Counted from the stretch's first letter, positions 27,755 through 36,959 are shown. The stretch is 57,921 nucleotides of DNA from Candidatus Gastranaerophilales bacterium (GCA_944326115.1 CALVCQ010000011.1:1-57921), one strand, 5' to 3'. Notes: generated by a model not told the origin, from the letters alone. Program-made: numbers and translations.

Positions 27755-28032
27755 ATTGTCAACTGACTCCGACTACTTGTTGAACCTGTGCAATAAACAA
27801 GTTCGCTGTTTAACAACAAGTCCGGCACAGCCAACAAGTGCATGGGGTCACTTCCATTATATTTATGCTTTTGCGTCCTCGCTACCTCTCTTAATTGTAT
27901 TTTTCCTGGGATGCCACCGGCATATTTATTCGGCAGAATATGTACACTCCTAGCTTGAGGCATAGGCAAACCGCAGGTGCGCCGTACGCATCAGGATGCC
28001 CTCGGGTACAAAGCGAGGCCGCCTCAGACAAA
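27755..28032 (+). repeat. Repeat B, long variant B1
   Basis: It begins with the conserved 95-base left module (ATTGTCAACTGACTCCGAC ... GTGCATGGGGT), which contains an inverted repeat CTTGTTGA..CTGTGC / GCACAG..AACAAG. The middle is a longer, variable stretch and it ends with the right module (GAGGCCGCCTCAGACAAAT). Other copies are at 28,599-28,805, 41,777-41,948, 45,216-45,423 (reverse) and 56,388-56,559. The ends are short inverted repeats ATTGTC/GACAAT. The 65- and 72-codon frames inside are not genes. Confidence 0.75.
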
Positions 28033-28119
28033 TATTTAAGCCCCCGTTATTTAATCATGTGTTGCATATGCAGCCTGCATTTGCACATAAATAACGGGGC
28101 ATAGAAAAGAAGCAGTTTG

Positions 28120-28575
28120 CTATAATTTTTGAATTTCCAATGCAAGTGCATTCAGCCTGTTGAGCCACCCTTTGAGAAATATTTTTTGATTACCGTATTT
28201 AGCAAATTCCTCGTATTTTGCACGGCGTGCTTCGATAAATTTGTCGGGATACTTCCACTGTGCTGCTTTTAAAAACTGATTCACCCTTGCTAAACCCATA
28301 TTGACAGCTGTGTCAAAAGCCAGAACCGCAAATATGGGAGACATTTTATTACATCCTGCTTTGAGCCAGTAGTTTGTATAATATATTTGCTCAACCTCCT
28401 GCTGTGTAATATTTCTGACATCCCGCGACTGCAGCCCGAGGCTTTTAAGCCAGGCATTATATGTGTTTTGTGTAATTCCTTTATTTGTTGCACCTCCTTT
28501 GTCATCAGGATTGTTGACATAACCGCCTTCCCACTTAAGAACAAATTTTAGTGCTCTTTTAAATAACTCATCCAT
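28120..28575 (-). CDS. Phage endolysin, glycoside hydrolase family 108-type muramidase
   Basis: 151 aa. The N-terminal KWEGGYVNNPDDKGGATNKGIT carries the catalytic Glu of the GH108/ZliS family. It is followed by the NYWLKAGCNKM and VLAFDTAVNMGLARVNQFLK motifs and ends in a KGWLNRLNAL peptidoglycan-binding-3-like helix. It cleaves peptidoglycan at host lysis. It is the last late gene, downstream of holin-like genes, with a good ribosome site (AAGGAGTGACAG). A repeat-B copy sits 23 bases upstream. A second, interrupted member of the family is at 55.4-56.6 kb. Confidence 0.88.
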   Translation of the reverse strand: MDELFKRALKFVLKWEGGYVNNPDDKGGATNKGITQNTYNAWLKSLGLQSRDVRNITQQEVEQIYYTNYWLKAGCNKMSPIFAVLAFDTAVNMGLARVNQFLKAAQWKYPDKFIEARRAKYEEFAKYGNQKIFLKGWLNRLNALALEIQKL

Positions 28576-28598
28576 CTGTCACTCCTTAAACATTTCAT

Positions 28599-28805
28599 AT
28601 CGTCAACTTACTCCGCCTACTTGTTGAACCTGTGCAATAAACAAGTTCGCTGTTTAACAATAAGTCCGGCACAGCCAACAAGTGCATGGGGTCTACCTCT
28701 CAGAAACAATACTTAATTGTTTCTTCGGCAGAGTCGTAAAATGCATGACTTGGCGTCACTAGCACTTCGTGTACCACGCCTACAAGCGAAGCCGCCTCAG
28801 ACAAT
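28599..28805 (+). repeat. Repeat B, copy B2
   Basis: 207 bases; the same left module as the other B copies plus an inserted hairpin GAAACAAT/ATTGTTTC framed by ACCTCTC and TCGGCAGAGTC. That frame is the reverse complement of the one in the repeats at the window start. It ends with CAGACAAT directly against the stop codon of the next gene (28,806), so the insertion is just outside two phage reading frames. Confidence 0.8.
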
Positions 28806-29072
28806 TTAATTATTCGGATTCCCGTTCCAGTGCACAATACTTATCAGCAGAGTCTTGACATCATTGACGTTTTTATCTATTCTGTCTATCCTGTTTTCAA
28901 GACTCAAATGATTATCCCTGTATGTTTTGCCTGATACGTAATGGTCTGCAATATATTCTATTAAATCTGATTTAAGAGAATTCAGCTGTGCAGGTGTAAC
29001 AAAAATCCTGTATTGAATAAAAAATATAACCGCCACAATAATTATGGGGGCATATTCCAAAAACTTTTCCAT
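28806..29072 (-). CDS. Small membrane protein, probable lysis accessory
   Basis: 88 aa from the ATG at 29,072 (GGGGG six bases upstream; a TTG four codons earlier is the other option). One N-terminal transmembrane helix (APIIIVAVIFFIQYRIF) is followed by a charged helical region that ends LENRIDRIDKNVNDVKTLLI, a coiled coil. This layout is like BhlA/XhlA-type phage lysis proteins. It sits between the holin-like genes and the endolysin. Confidence 0.55.
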   Translation of the reverse strand: MEKFLEYAPIIIVAVIFFIQYRIFVTPAQLNSLKSDLIEYIADHYVSGKTYRDNHLSLENRIDRIDKNVNDVKTLLISIVHWNGNPNN

Positions 29073-29087
29073 ATATACCCCCAATCA

Positions 29088-29327
29088 TTAATTGTATTTT
29101 TTAAAGTCCTGTACAAGATGCGAAAATTTAAGCCTGTGAGCCATTGACATTTCTTGTTTGTACTTTTCTGCTATATCTATTATTTTTTCAGCAATATCAA
29201 CTGCTTTCTTGTAATCTTTTTTGTCTGATATAATATCTGTTTCAAGCTTATGCTCGGTTTCGGATTTTTTCCAGTCAAAAAATTTGGAAAGCAAATTTCC
29301 CAGAGCTGTAATTACCGTAGATAACAT
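29088..29327 (-). CDS. Small phage protein of unknown function in the lysis region
   Basis: 79 aa. A short amphipathic N-terminus (MLSTVITALGNLLSKFFDW) is followed by a charged, helical remainder (KKAVDIAEKIIDIAEKYKQE). Its start overlaps the stop of the holin-like gene by one base, which implies translational coupling. Position suggests a lysis or tail-completion accessory; no family recognised. Confidence 0.5.
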   Translation of the reverse strand: MLSTVITALGNLLSKFFDWKKSETEHKLETDIISDKKDYKKAVDIAEKIIDIAEKYKQEMSMAHRLKFSHLVQDFKKYN

Positions 29328-29533
29328 TATCCTTTGACCTCTGCATTTTTACTCTGTGAATGTTCATCAATGATAACGTTAATTAAGCCGATTATTCCTA
29401 ATGCACAGGCAATAATGGCATCCGCAAGTTCAGGCTTTAATACCACTCCGAATGCTGCCAGTACGGAAAATAAACCTTTGTAAGTACTGGACTGATTCAG
29501 GTACTTCATTACGGTTTCAAAAATCTTATTCAT
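29327..29533 (-). CDS. Holin-like protein
   Basis: 68 aa. It contains a near-continuous hydrophobic stretch (GLFSVLAAFGVVLKPELADA then IIACALGIIGLINVIID), which I read as two short transmembrane helices with a Pro-containing turn, and a charged tail (EHSQSKNAEVKG). Small size, two helices and a place just before the endolysin fit a class II holin that opens the membrane for the endolysin. It overlaps its neighbours on both sides. Confidence 0.68.
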   Translation of the reverse strand: MNKIFETVMKYLNQSSTYKGLFSVLAAFGVVLKPELADAIIACALGIIGLINVIIDEHSQSKNAEVKG

Positions 29534-30107
29534 CTATATCCTCACTTTCCATATTTTCTTGTTCTGCGGTTTCTAAGCAATCGCTGATTGTATTATCCCC
29601 GGAATCAGCGTTATCGGTTTCAATAGTCTGTGCTGCGTACAGCTTTGTATAATCCCCTGTCTCAAAGAACTCATCAAGCTGTTCTGTCGTAAAGCCCAGA
29701 AACCCGCCTATCACATTTACGTAAGGGTTGCCCCTGTAAAAATTGTTGGCTTTAAGTTCAATCTTTAACGCCTTAATGTCAACTAAAGGTTCCTGACCTT
29801 CCGCAAGCGGCATAACTTCTAATTGCGCAATAATATCTTCAAAGTCTATGCCTTTGACCTTGTATATTGCCCTTTCAACATCAGCCGCTGTAAGGTAAAG
29901 CAATGCTTTACGCTCGGTTTCTTCCTGTTGTTTCTGCTCATGTGTTTTCATCGGACATTTATCCGTCAGATACCACTGCCAGTCAATGTCTGATTGCCGG
30001 ACATCCTGTTGTGTCATTCCTATTGATTTGTAAAAGGCTGTGTTTGTACCGGCTCCGATTTCCACAAGACCGGTTTCATTGTTGATAACTTTTGCATATT
30101 TAATCAT
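29526..30107 (-). CDS. Tail fibre assembly-like protein
   Basis: 193 aa. The start (MIKYAKVINNETGLVEIGAG followed by TAFYKSIGM) is the pattern of tail-fibre chaperones. The helical middle has KTHEQKQQEETERKA, and the C-terminus is acidic (ENMESEDIDE). It follows the fibre gene with an eight-base overlap, the usual place for a dedicated chaperone. A structural baseplate role cannot be excluded. Confidence 0.6.
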   Translation of the reverse strand: MIKYAKVINNETGLVEIGAGTNTAFYKSIGMTQQDVRQSDIDWQWYLTDKCPMKTHEQKQQEETERKALLYLTAADVERAIYKVKGIDFEDIIAQLEVMPLAEGQEPLVDIKALKIELKANNFYRGNPYVNVIGGFLGFTTEQLDEFFETGDYTKLYAAQTIETDNADSGDNTISDCLETAEQENMESEDIDE

Positions 30108-31686
30108 TGATTGCTCCTTTATACGGGTAAAACATTAGTACAGGACTATTAGAACCACCTGTATCATATCTATAAATGTCACCTTTTGCTACAATTGCAT
30201 AAGCACTGCTGGCATATCCTGCAGTGTCTCCTGCTATAATTCTGCCTACTGTATTGTTGTTGATTTTTAACTGTCCTACAATTCCGTACTGTTGACTTGC
30301 TGCTGCTGCATAAACTACTCCGCTTGCTTCTGCTGTATTGTCTGAGTTTAGAGTTTTAGAAATTCCGGCATTGTAATCAGGTTCACTAAATGATGATAAA
30401 TCAACGCTTATATTGGATAAATCCTTATTTAGTTTGTTATCCAGTGATGCTTGTACTGCTTGTACATCTGATGTTAAATTAGCTACATCAATTTCAGATT
30501 CGTTTACAATTGTACTGCCAACCTTATAATATAAAAGTTTATTGCTGGAAGGAGGCTGTACTTTATCAGAATTTCCGTAAACAGAATTAGACAATGACGC
30601 ATCAAATTCAGCACGCCAATTAGTGGTAAAACCATTATTAAGCCCTCGAATACCTCTGCTTTCATGGTCTCCGGATGAAGTAAATGCACCGCCTGAATCA
30701 TACAAATTGTCCTGATAAGGCATTAAACTGAAATAACCTTTAATATTCGGCAGTCCGGATTCATTATATGAATTAACAGCATTAGAATCGGATGTAAACT
30801 GATAAAACCAATTGTTTTTCGGAAGATAAAATTGGTTATTGACAGAATCTAGAACGTAAAAATCAGCTATTCCGGTTTCGCTGAAATATACATCTATTTG
30901 TGTTTTATCTGCTATATCCGCTATATAATGACCGTTTTGTGCTTTTTTATAACTGAAAGAATAAACTATGGATTCAACATTAAAACCTATCTGAGCGAGT
31001 TCACCGTTACCGCTAGCTTCAACGCCATTTGAAAACACAAGCCTGTATTGCTTATACGGTATTTCTGTTGTAACTATAAATGTTCTTGATTGTCCCAGAG
31101 TGAATGTTTGACCGTTTCTTGTATCAAGTACATCCCATTGAGCACCGTCACTACTCCCCTGCAGTGTCCAGTCTGAAGGATATTCGGGATTAGTAGTACT
31201 GTCAGCTTTTATATTATATGATTTTATAAGTGTATTTTCTCCATAATCAATATTAAACCAGTAAGTGCTCCAATCGCCGATTTGTTTTGAAGAGACACCG
31301 TTAATTAATTTATAAGCATCTGTATTTTCTCTTGCATCCGAAACAGTAATATTTCCTGCTGTATTAGATGTAAATACAGGCATTGTAATCGGAGTAGTCT
31401 TAGAATAATTCAGTGTTTCCTCCGCATTTTCGTATTCTGATTTTATTTGTGCTACAGCATCAGGATAAGTGTTTGTAACAAGACTTCCCTGTAAAGCCCA
31501 GCCAATTGCCTCTTCACCGGTTAAAATACGATCAAAAGCCATCGTTGTAAACAACGGCAAAGCATCACCATTACCGTTGTTATATTTTAAATGCATTAAA
31601 CATTCATTTAATACATCGGTATCACACACCGATTCTCCTGAAACAGTAGGATTATCGGTCCATTCGTACTCAATTGTTTCATCCAT
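30100..31686 (-). CDS. Tail fibre with discoidin (F5/8 type C)-like domain
   Basis: 528 aa. Residues about 90-240 resemble an F5/8 type C carbohydrate-binding domain: INGVSSKQIGDWSTYWFNID, IKSYNIKADS, YPSDWTLQGSSDGAQWDVLD and YKQYRLVFSNG. The rest is beta-rich, with a coiled-coil-like stretch near residue 400 (LTSDVQAVQASLDNKLNKDL) before a C-terminal head. Binding of host surface glycans is inference. It is encoded after the J-like tip protein, so it is a candidate host-range determinant. The ATG has AAAGGAG upstream. Confidence 0.75.
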   Translation of the reverse strand: MDETIEYEWTDNPTVSGESVCDTDVLNECLMHLKYNNGNGDALPLFTTMAFDRILTGEEAIGWALQGSLVTNTYPDAVAQIKSEYENAEETLNYSKTTPITMPVFTSNTAGNITVSDARENTDAYKLINGVSSKQIGDWSTYWFNIDYGENTLIKSYNIKADSTTNPEYPSDWTLQGSSDGAQWDVLDTRNGQTFTLGQSRTFIVTTEIPYKQYRLVFSNGVEASGNGELAQIGFNVESIVYSFSYKKAQNGHYIADIADKTQIDVYFSETGIADFYVLDSVNNQFYLPKNNWFYQFTSDSNAVNSYNESGLPNIKGYFSLMPYQDNLYDSGGAFTSSGDHESRGIRGLNNGFTTNWRAEFDASLSNSVYGNSDKVQPPSSNKLLYYKVGSTIVNESEIDVANLTSDVQAVQASLDNKLNKDLSNISVDLSSFSEPDYNAGISKTLNSDNTAEASGVVYAAAASQQYGIVGQLKINNNTVGRIIAGDTAGYASSAYAIVAKGDIYRYDTGGSNSPVLMFYPYKGAIND

Positions 31687-31704
31687 AAAAATCTCCTTTC
31701 TGTT

Positions 31705-34119
31705 TTAATATCCCTTTGCTCTTAAACTTAACTTGCATGTAGTAAGCTCTCCTGAATTTGTATAAGCTTTTATGTATGCGTAAGTATTTGTTTTTTCCGT
31801 TACAACAACATAAGCATTGCTGTTATCATTTACCGTAGCTACAATAGACGGAGGCTTGATAAAGCTATAATCAATTTTTAATCCTGCAGTATCTGTAATT
31901 TCAAGCTCCATATTCAAATCTCTGTCAGGTACATCAATATTTACAACAAAATTTTTCAATAAAATTTGAACTCCATTGTAAGATTTTAACGTTACTCTGA
32001 ATTTGCAATACCTGAATTTGTATGTACCTGTGTTAGCTGTTTTCCAGTCTGTAAATGTTACATTGTCATCTGAATATGCCCATTCAATAAGAACATCATT
32101 CTGTTCATCTGCAGAAATAAAGTGATAATCAAAAGAAACAATACATTCCAGAATTGCCCCTATGTCATATACCTGACTAATGTATGCACCGCTGTCTACA
32201 ACAGCAGCGCCCCAGATACCGACATGTTGATAATATCCAGAACGGTTTAGCCAATTTTCATCAAGATTATGCCATTTTATGTTTTGTCCTTTGAGCTTAA
32301 TATTATTTCTGTAAACTCTTAAATTCTCATCAAAGATTCCTGTCATATTTTCAAGTATATTCAGCTTTACTATTTCATTGACAGCAGGGACACTGTCAAC
32401 AGAAACAATGTCCAGAGTAGCATTTTGAGAATAATTGTATCCGTTAAATGCTTTTATCCAGAATCTGTATATTCCGTTCGACTTAATCTCACAGGTATAG
32501 CTGTTTTCTTTTATCCTTGATTTTACAAGCGACGAATTTTCCCAGCTGTCACCCATTCTGATTTCATAAGTATCTGTCTTATCTTGATTCAATTCCCAGA
32601 CAAAATTAAATAAATTGTTTGTCTGTACAACGTTAAAACTCCTTACATCATCAGGATAAGCGGCGATATCATCGAGCTTACTGACCAGTACTCTCGGTTC
32701 TTTGCTGCCAAGCTCATCAGAATACAGCCTCTCATCATAGGTACGCCAGTTTATTGTATAAATCCCGGACGCATCATCAATTACACTTGTTATTTTGACT
32801 TTGTAATTTTCCAGCCCCATTAAAAGGCTGCTTATGGAAATCACATCACCCACTTCGATGTCATAAGCTCTGTAATCCGCTTGAAAACTGCCAAAATACG
32901 GCTGTAACCGTTTTGAATTTACATAATACCAGGCAAGCCGTGACGCCTGATTGAAAGAAGTACAGCTGTAAATGTTCACACTATGTTCTATTGGCACCCC
33001 GTCTGTATATTCCGGCAATTCTGCCGTAGCTTCCACTTTTTGCCATTCATGATCCGGCGAAACATATGTACATTTAAGGATATCATAATGTTCTTCTTTC
33101 GGAATGCATTCAAAAGTTTCCGTACCGTGTATAATATCCTCGTCGCTGAATACTTTACTAACGGGCTCGGGTTTATCTATTTTAAACTGCAATTTTCCGT
33201 CTTTTAAGAAAAGTCCGCCCCTGCAGGAACGGTAGATTTCATCTATCAAAGTTCTTGCAGAAGTCTGGGAATCAAATATCATATTGAAAGTAAATCTTGG
33301 AACTTTGTCTATAAACTCGTTTCCGTCATCATCAAAATGAATATAATCAACGAGCTCGTCACAGTATGCAGCTGACTCAATAAAACTGTCTAAATCCAAA
33401 AGCTCTTCTATCAAATCATCGCTAATTTCTCCGTAATTATTGATACCAAGCCCCAGCCCGTTGTAACAGGTTAAAAAATCAAACATAACCCACGCAGGAT
33501 TTTCTGAATATTTGATTTCGTATTCGTATCTGTTTTTGTAAACTCTGATTTTACGCCCTTTTACAATAGCGGTGAGATTGTAATTTACGTCTATTTTCTG
33601 AGTTCTCGGAACACTTATGGCAACATAAGCCACATTTTTTAAAGAACCAACTTTTTCGGCTCTCTCGCTTTGATTGCTGCCTCCGACTATAGAGTCTACT
33701 TCTTGAGAAAAAGTCCCGTAGTATTTTTTTATACTGATACCTGCAATTTCATTTTCCGGTATATCGTTTAATTTTATATCGGAAATTTCACAGATTTCAC
33801 CTTCAGCAAACGCAATGATTCTCTTTATTGTAACCTGCCCGTTTTCATCCTGCCATATTCTGTTACCGGCAAGTTTGCAGGTGCCGTATAAAAGAGGAAG
33901 CGGCAGATTCTGGTCAGTTTGCGTCTGCAAAATTCCGTCATAAGTTGCCGAATTTATCGCATTATTTTTTTTCTTGGTCATAGACAATGCAAGACCGCCG
34001 TATATTACCAGAGCAGCAATATTTCCTGCTACAATAGCTACCCCGCCGGCAATTGCACCGGTAAAACCCATTAATGCGCTGACACTTACAAATGCAGCTG
34101 ATAATATTGTTGATAACAT
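31705..34119 (-). CDS. Central tail tip / host-specificity protein (J-like)
   Basis: 804 aa. A hydrophobic N-terminus (residues 1-45) is followed by PLLYGTCKLAGNRIWQDENG, EGEICEISDIKLNDIP, the long beta-barrel region with LLMGLENYKVKITSV, and fibronectin-like modules near residues 490-560 (YEIRMGDSWENSS ... YRFWIKAFNGYNYS). These are typical of lambda gpJ-type tip proteins that sit at the tail end and contact the receptor. The C-terminal 200 residues are unique. It starts one base after the NlpC-like gene stop. Confidence 0.82.
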   Translation of the reverse strand: MLSTILSAAFVSVSALMGFTGAIAGGVAIVAGNIAALVIYGGLALSMTKKKNNAINSATYDGILQTQTDQNLPLPLLYGTCKLAGNRIWQDENGQVTIKRIIAFAEGEICEISDIKLNDIPENEIAGISIKKYYGTFSQEVDSIVGGSNQSERAEKVGSLKNVAYVAISVPRTQKIDVNYNLTAIVKGRKIRVYKNRYEYEIKYSENPAWVMFDFLTCYNGLGLGINNYGEISDDLIEELLDLDSFIESAAYCDELVDYIHFDDDGNEFIDKVPRFTFNMIFDSQTSARTLIDEIYRSCRGGLFLKDGKLQFKIDKPEPVSKVFSDEDIIHGTETFECIPKEEHYDILKCTYVSPDHEWQKVEATAELPEYTDGVPIEHSVNIYSCTSFNQASRLAWYYVNSKRLQPYFGSFQADYRAYDIEVGDVISISSLLMGLENYKVKITSVIDDASGIYTINWRTYDERLYSDELGSKEPRVLVSKLDDIAAYPDDVRSFNVVQTNNLFNFVWELNQDKTDTYEIRMGDSWENSSLVKSRIKENSYTCEIKSNGIYRFWIKAFNGYNYSQNATLDIVSVDSVPAVNEIVKLNILENMTGIFDENLRVYRNNIKLKGQNIKWHNLDENWLNRSGYYQHVGIWGAAVVDSGAYISQVYDIGAILECIVSFDYHFISADEQNDVLIEWAYSDDNVTFTDWKTANTGTYKFRYCKFRVTLKSYNGVQILLKNFVVNIDVPDRDLNMELEITDTAGLKIDYSFIKPPSIVATVNDNSNAYVVVTEKTNTYAYIKAYTNSGELTTCKLSLRAKGY

Positions 34120-34491
34120 CTATACCACCCTAAAACATTTAAATTCCTTAAAAATCTTCAATCGACCTATTTGAAGAGTGTGCTCCCTAAATACATGAAT
34201 AATCTTGTTAAACTCTAAATAAATTGCAACGTGTAATTCATTTCTGTATCGGGTTACTATAATATCCCCTGCTTGAAGATCAACAGGAGATATTTCTCTG
34301 CAATGCTTTTTTATTTTTGATAAGCCGTAAAAATAATTTTTGTCATCATTTTTACTTCTTAATTTATATCTTGGCTTTTCTGGATATAAAAACTGAACAG
34401 GATAAAAACAACCCTGATAAGTTCCGTCTTCATTAAACATTTTATAAGGTCGTCCTATCTGTTCCTGCAAAGCTTTGATTTTTTCTTCCAT
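34120..34491 (-). CDS. NlpC/P60-like tail protein
   Basis: 123 aa. It has a Cys in YQGCFYPVQFLYP and a His in LHVAIYLEFNKIIHV after the LQAGDIIVTRY turn, the order of Cys and His in NlpC/P60 cysteine peptidases found in lambda gpK-type tail tips. The third catalytic residue is not obvious. It may cut peptidoglycan during entry. It lies directly upstream of the J-like gene, with a terminator-like hairpin upstream. Confidence 0.68.
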   Translation of the reverse strand: MEEKIKALQEQIGRPYKMFNEDGTYQGCFYPVQFLYPEKPRYKLRSKNDDKNYFYGLSKIKKHCREISPVDLQAGDIIVTRYRNELHVAIYLEFNKIIHVFREHTLQIGRLKIFKEFKCFRVV

Positions 34492-34515
34492 TTATACTCC
34501 TTTCTTTGCATAACA

Positions 34516-34544
34516 AAAAACTGCTCTTAAAAAGTGCAGTTTTT
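34516..34544. terminator. Bidirectional hairpin terminator
   Basis: AAAAACTGC / GCAGTTTTT with an 11-base loop lies just upstream of the NlpC-like gene, after the tape-measure gene in the minus-strand direction. It can stop transcripts on either strand. Confidence 0.7.
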
Positions 34545-35300
34545 GTATATATATTTAATGTCTGATAGTTAATTAGGGATTTTATTGTAAATTTTAGTTT
34601 GTGTATTGATAATATGTATTATGTAGCAGATTTTGTTTTTGCAGCGAAGCTGCACACGAAGTGTAGTACGGCTCTGCCGTTGTAAGTTTGATTACAGACT
34701 CTTTGTATTTACGAACAAAATTTTCGTTAGCGTCAGCGTTTAGAAAATTTTGGAGATAAATGCATTAGAGTCTGTTTTAATCGGCTTGTTTTTCTTTTTT
34801 GGTTCGTTTTTGCCTTCTTTTCTTAGCGAGCTGTGGCGAGCTATAGAAAATGGCTTCACGAAATAAAATTAATCCTGATTATTTTATATAACAGTAAATA
34901 GTGAACTTTTTGCATAGCAACAAAAAGAAAAAATGAACAAATAAAAAAAGACAAATGTTTTTTCTTACGTTCATTTTCTTTCTTTTCCCTCCATTTTGAC
35001 TTGACATTTAGTCAACTCAAAACGGAGTCCTTGATTAAAAGAAAGAAAACGAACCAAAAGAAAGAAAAAAACGCTGATACAAAAGAGCTTTTAAAGCCTT
35101 TGTTCGAAAATTTCTCAGCACAAGACTGAGTAAATTTTCTCCAAATGCTAAAAAGCTCTAACCCATAAGCTTCGCCCAACAGGGGGAACACCCCCTGTAA
35201 CCCCCTTTAGGTCAAAATTGATATATACATAAAATTAAAAGTATTCTTACATAATACATATTATCATCCAGTTATAGCTGCATCGGCAGAGATAATACTC
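34545..35300. repeat. Gene-free block of dispersed repeats (C copy, A fragment, GC hairpin)
   Basis: This 750-base interruption of the tail operon holds no ORF with coding character. Bases 34,636-34,868 are a copy of repeat C (also at 44,938-45,215). Bases 34,865-34,975 are the reverse complement of the sequence linking A1 and A2 near 27.3 kb. Near 34,990-35,015 is a TTGAC-ATTTA-GTCAA hairpin of the type seen at the window start. A GC-rich hairpin ACAGGGGG/CCCCCTGT lies at about 35,190-35,210. Confidence 0.75.
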
Positions 35301-36236
35301 CTATGCATTTTGAACTATATGCCTCAAATGCGCATAATTATTTTTTATCCCCTCATAAGTAATCTGATTCAATAACTGCTTGTTCTCTATTAAATACCTG
35401 CTGACATCTTTAGAATCCCAGGCTTTTACATTAAACGAGTTTACAATGACGGGAGATGACTCTCTTTGTTTTTCATAATTAACATTTTCGGCAGGACTCA
35501 AAACCCTCTCTCCTCCTTTTAAAAGAGCAAGCTGCTCTTCTGTACCGGGCAGAGAATAATTTGCCCCGTCGGGAACAATTCCTCCGGAGTGGTGTTTTGT
35601 GAATAACGACCCTATAAAACCGAGAGCGCTTTTTGCGGCTCCGCCTCCCCAGTTAAAGAAACTTCCAAACAAACTTGAAACAATATTCATTGTATTTTCT
35701 GAAAAAATATTTTGCATAAGCTTGTCAGTAAACTGCTTTATCATGTAATCAGTAAGACTTGCTGTCATATCCTCCATAACATCGGAAAAATCTTTGTATC
35801 CCCTTATCATATCCTGCAGACCGGAAGAAAATTCAGAAGAAACTTTCTTGCCTGTTTTACCAAGTAGACTGTCCTCGTATGCATTTTCTTTTTCTTCGTC
35901 TTCCAGATAATCAAAACTGCTGTGAAAGTATTCTTTTTGCTCATCAGTAAGAGATTTGTCAGACTCTACACCTTTTCGAAGAAGATTGTATTTATTTGTA
36001 ATATGTTCTTTTTCTTCTGTATAACCGTCATCAAGCAGCGATGCAAAATCAATCTTGTTAGTTTTAACAGCATTGATAAGAGCTTTGTATTCCTGAGTCT
36101 GATTTTTCCAGATTTTTTTAATCTCCTGCATAGCCTGAGCAAACTTTTTGTTCGTCTCGCTCATTTGCTTTTTTGCTTCTTCCAATGCTTTTTCAAATTC
36201 GGTTTGGTAGATTTCTTTATGAATAGTTTTTGCCAT
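35301..36236 (-). CDS. Tail tape-measure protein, short form
   Basis: 311 aa. The C-terminal half looks like the end of lambda-type tape-measure proteins: a helix LMQNIFSENTMNIVSSLFGS, a Gly/Ala hydrophobic stretch, then HHSGGIVPDGANYSLPG and EEQLALLKGGERVLSPAENV. The N-terminal half is coiled coil (TEFEKALEEAKKQMSETNKK). It is short for a tape measure (usually over 600 aa), so it may be a truncated or minimal form. The start (AGAAAGGAATTTTAAATG context) lies 30 bases from the divergent secreted gene. Its first 200 bases are the sequence copied eight times in the array. Confidence 0.72.
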   Translation of the reverse strand: MAKTIHKEIYQTEFEKALEEAKKQMSETNKKFAQAMQEIKKIWKNQTQEYKALINAVKTNKIDFASLLDDGYTEEKEHITNKYNLLRKGVESDKSLTDEQKEYFHSSFDYLEDEEKENAYEDSLLGKTGKKVSSEFSSGLQDMIRGYKDFSDVMEDMTASLTDYMIKQFTDKLMQNIFSENTMNIVSSLFGSFFNWGGGAAKSALGFIGSLFTKHHSGGIVPDGANYSLPGTEEQLALLKGGERVLSPAENVNYEKQRESSPVIVNSFNVKAWDSKDVSRYLIENKQLLNQITYEGIKNNYAHLRHIVQNA

Positions 36237-36266
36237 TTAAAATTCCTTTCTATGTTATAATTAAAT
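36237..36266. promoter_or_regulatory. 30-base divergent control region, prototype of the array
   Basis: On the minus strand it carries the AGAAAGGAA Shine-Dalgarno of the tape-measure gene. On the plus strand it carries a TATAAT box (36,256-36,261) five bases before the ATG of the first secreted gene, so transcription would start at or next to the ATG. The same arrangement (CCTTTC then TATAAT, TATACT or GATAAT, then ATG) recurs before all seven other cassette genes. Confidence 0.75.
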
Positions 36267-36791
36267 ATGCTTAAAAATCTTTTATTGTTTTTATTATTTT
36301 TTTGTTTAACAGGTGTACAAACCTTTTCTTTAACTCTAAAAGGCAGTGCTTCTTATACTGTTGAACGTGCTAAAACTGAAGCGTTTGAAGGGGTTGCTAG
36401 TCATATTAACTTGAGTAATTATAAAGATTTTTTTATTGATAAATATTATGAAAAAAACATTGAAAATGTAAAAAGAGGAAAATATAAATTTAGAACTTAT
36501 TATATTTCTTATTTTCAAAAAGAGGGTTATTGTATTACTTATAGAAGAACTGAAAATATTGGATATTACTACAATTTAGATGGAACTTTGCAATTAATTG
36601 AATTCGCTACGCAAGGAGAATATCCAAGAAGAAGTATCAGATATGATGCCGCTGGAAAATTAGATTCTACAACTTTGATTATTTCTCACAATGAGAGTTA
36701 TGTTTTTGACTTAAACAAAAAACTTATTGCTCACTGGATAGGTAAAAATTGCTACAATGAGCAGGGAGAAATTATTAATACAAGAAAATGA
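36267..36791 (+). CDS. Cassette secreted protein 1
   Basis: 174 aa. The signal peptide LLLFLLFFCLTGVQTFS precedes LKGSASYTVERAKTEAFEG, the family's first conserved block. The middle is variable, with Tyr-rich YRRTENIGYYYNLDGTLQLI and ESYVFDLNKKL strands like YD/MORN-type beta repeats. The end LIAHWIGKNCYNEQGEI closes with INTRK instead of the usual IMTRE. It is exported to the periplasm or surface; no lipobox. It pairs divergently with the intact tape-measure gene and runs against the late operon, so it could be expressed in the lysogen. Superinfection exclusion is a hypothesis. Confidence 0.8.
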   Translation: MLKNLLLFLLFFCLTGVQTFSLTLKGSASYTVERAKTEAFEGVASHINLSNYKDFFIDKYYEKNIENVKRGKYKFRTYYISYFQKEGYCITYRRTENIGYYYNLDGTLQLIEFATQGEYPRRSIRYDAAGKLDSTTLIISHNESYVFDLNKKLIAHWIGKNCYNEQGEIINTRK

Positions 36792-36814
36792 TTTATTTTT
36801 TAAACTTTATTTGA

Positions 36815-36928
36815 TTAATTTATCACCTGAGCAAACTTTTTGTTCGTCTCGCTCATTTGCTTTTTTGCTTCTTCCAACGCTTTTTCAAATTGGCTTTGGT
36901 CTTCATTTGGATTTGTTAATATTGTCAC
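36815..36928 (-). pseudogene. Tape-measure 5' fragment, copy 1
   Basis: 37 codons from a GTG behind GAAAGGAAAT. The variable start peptide MTILTNPNED is followed by the shared QSQFEKALEEAKKQMSETNK and KFAQ, then unrelated codons and a stop. It is truncated about 35 codons into the tape-measure gene. It is divergent from cassette gene 2. Confidence 0.85.
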
Positions 36929-36959
36929 GTCATTTCCTTTCTAATGTTATACTTATACA

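Noticed and set aside
27755-28032. Integron attC site or cassette array
   Set aside because: Repeat B has an imperfect stem, but no convincing core-site sequences, no integrase and no single-gene cassettes between copies.
26587-28119. Prophage attachment site or tRNA at the left edge
   Set aside because: No tRNA-like sequence or short duplication can be shown because the right end of the prophage is outside the window.
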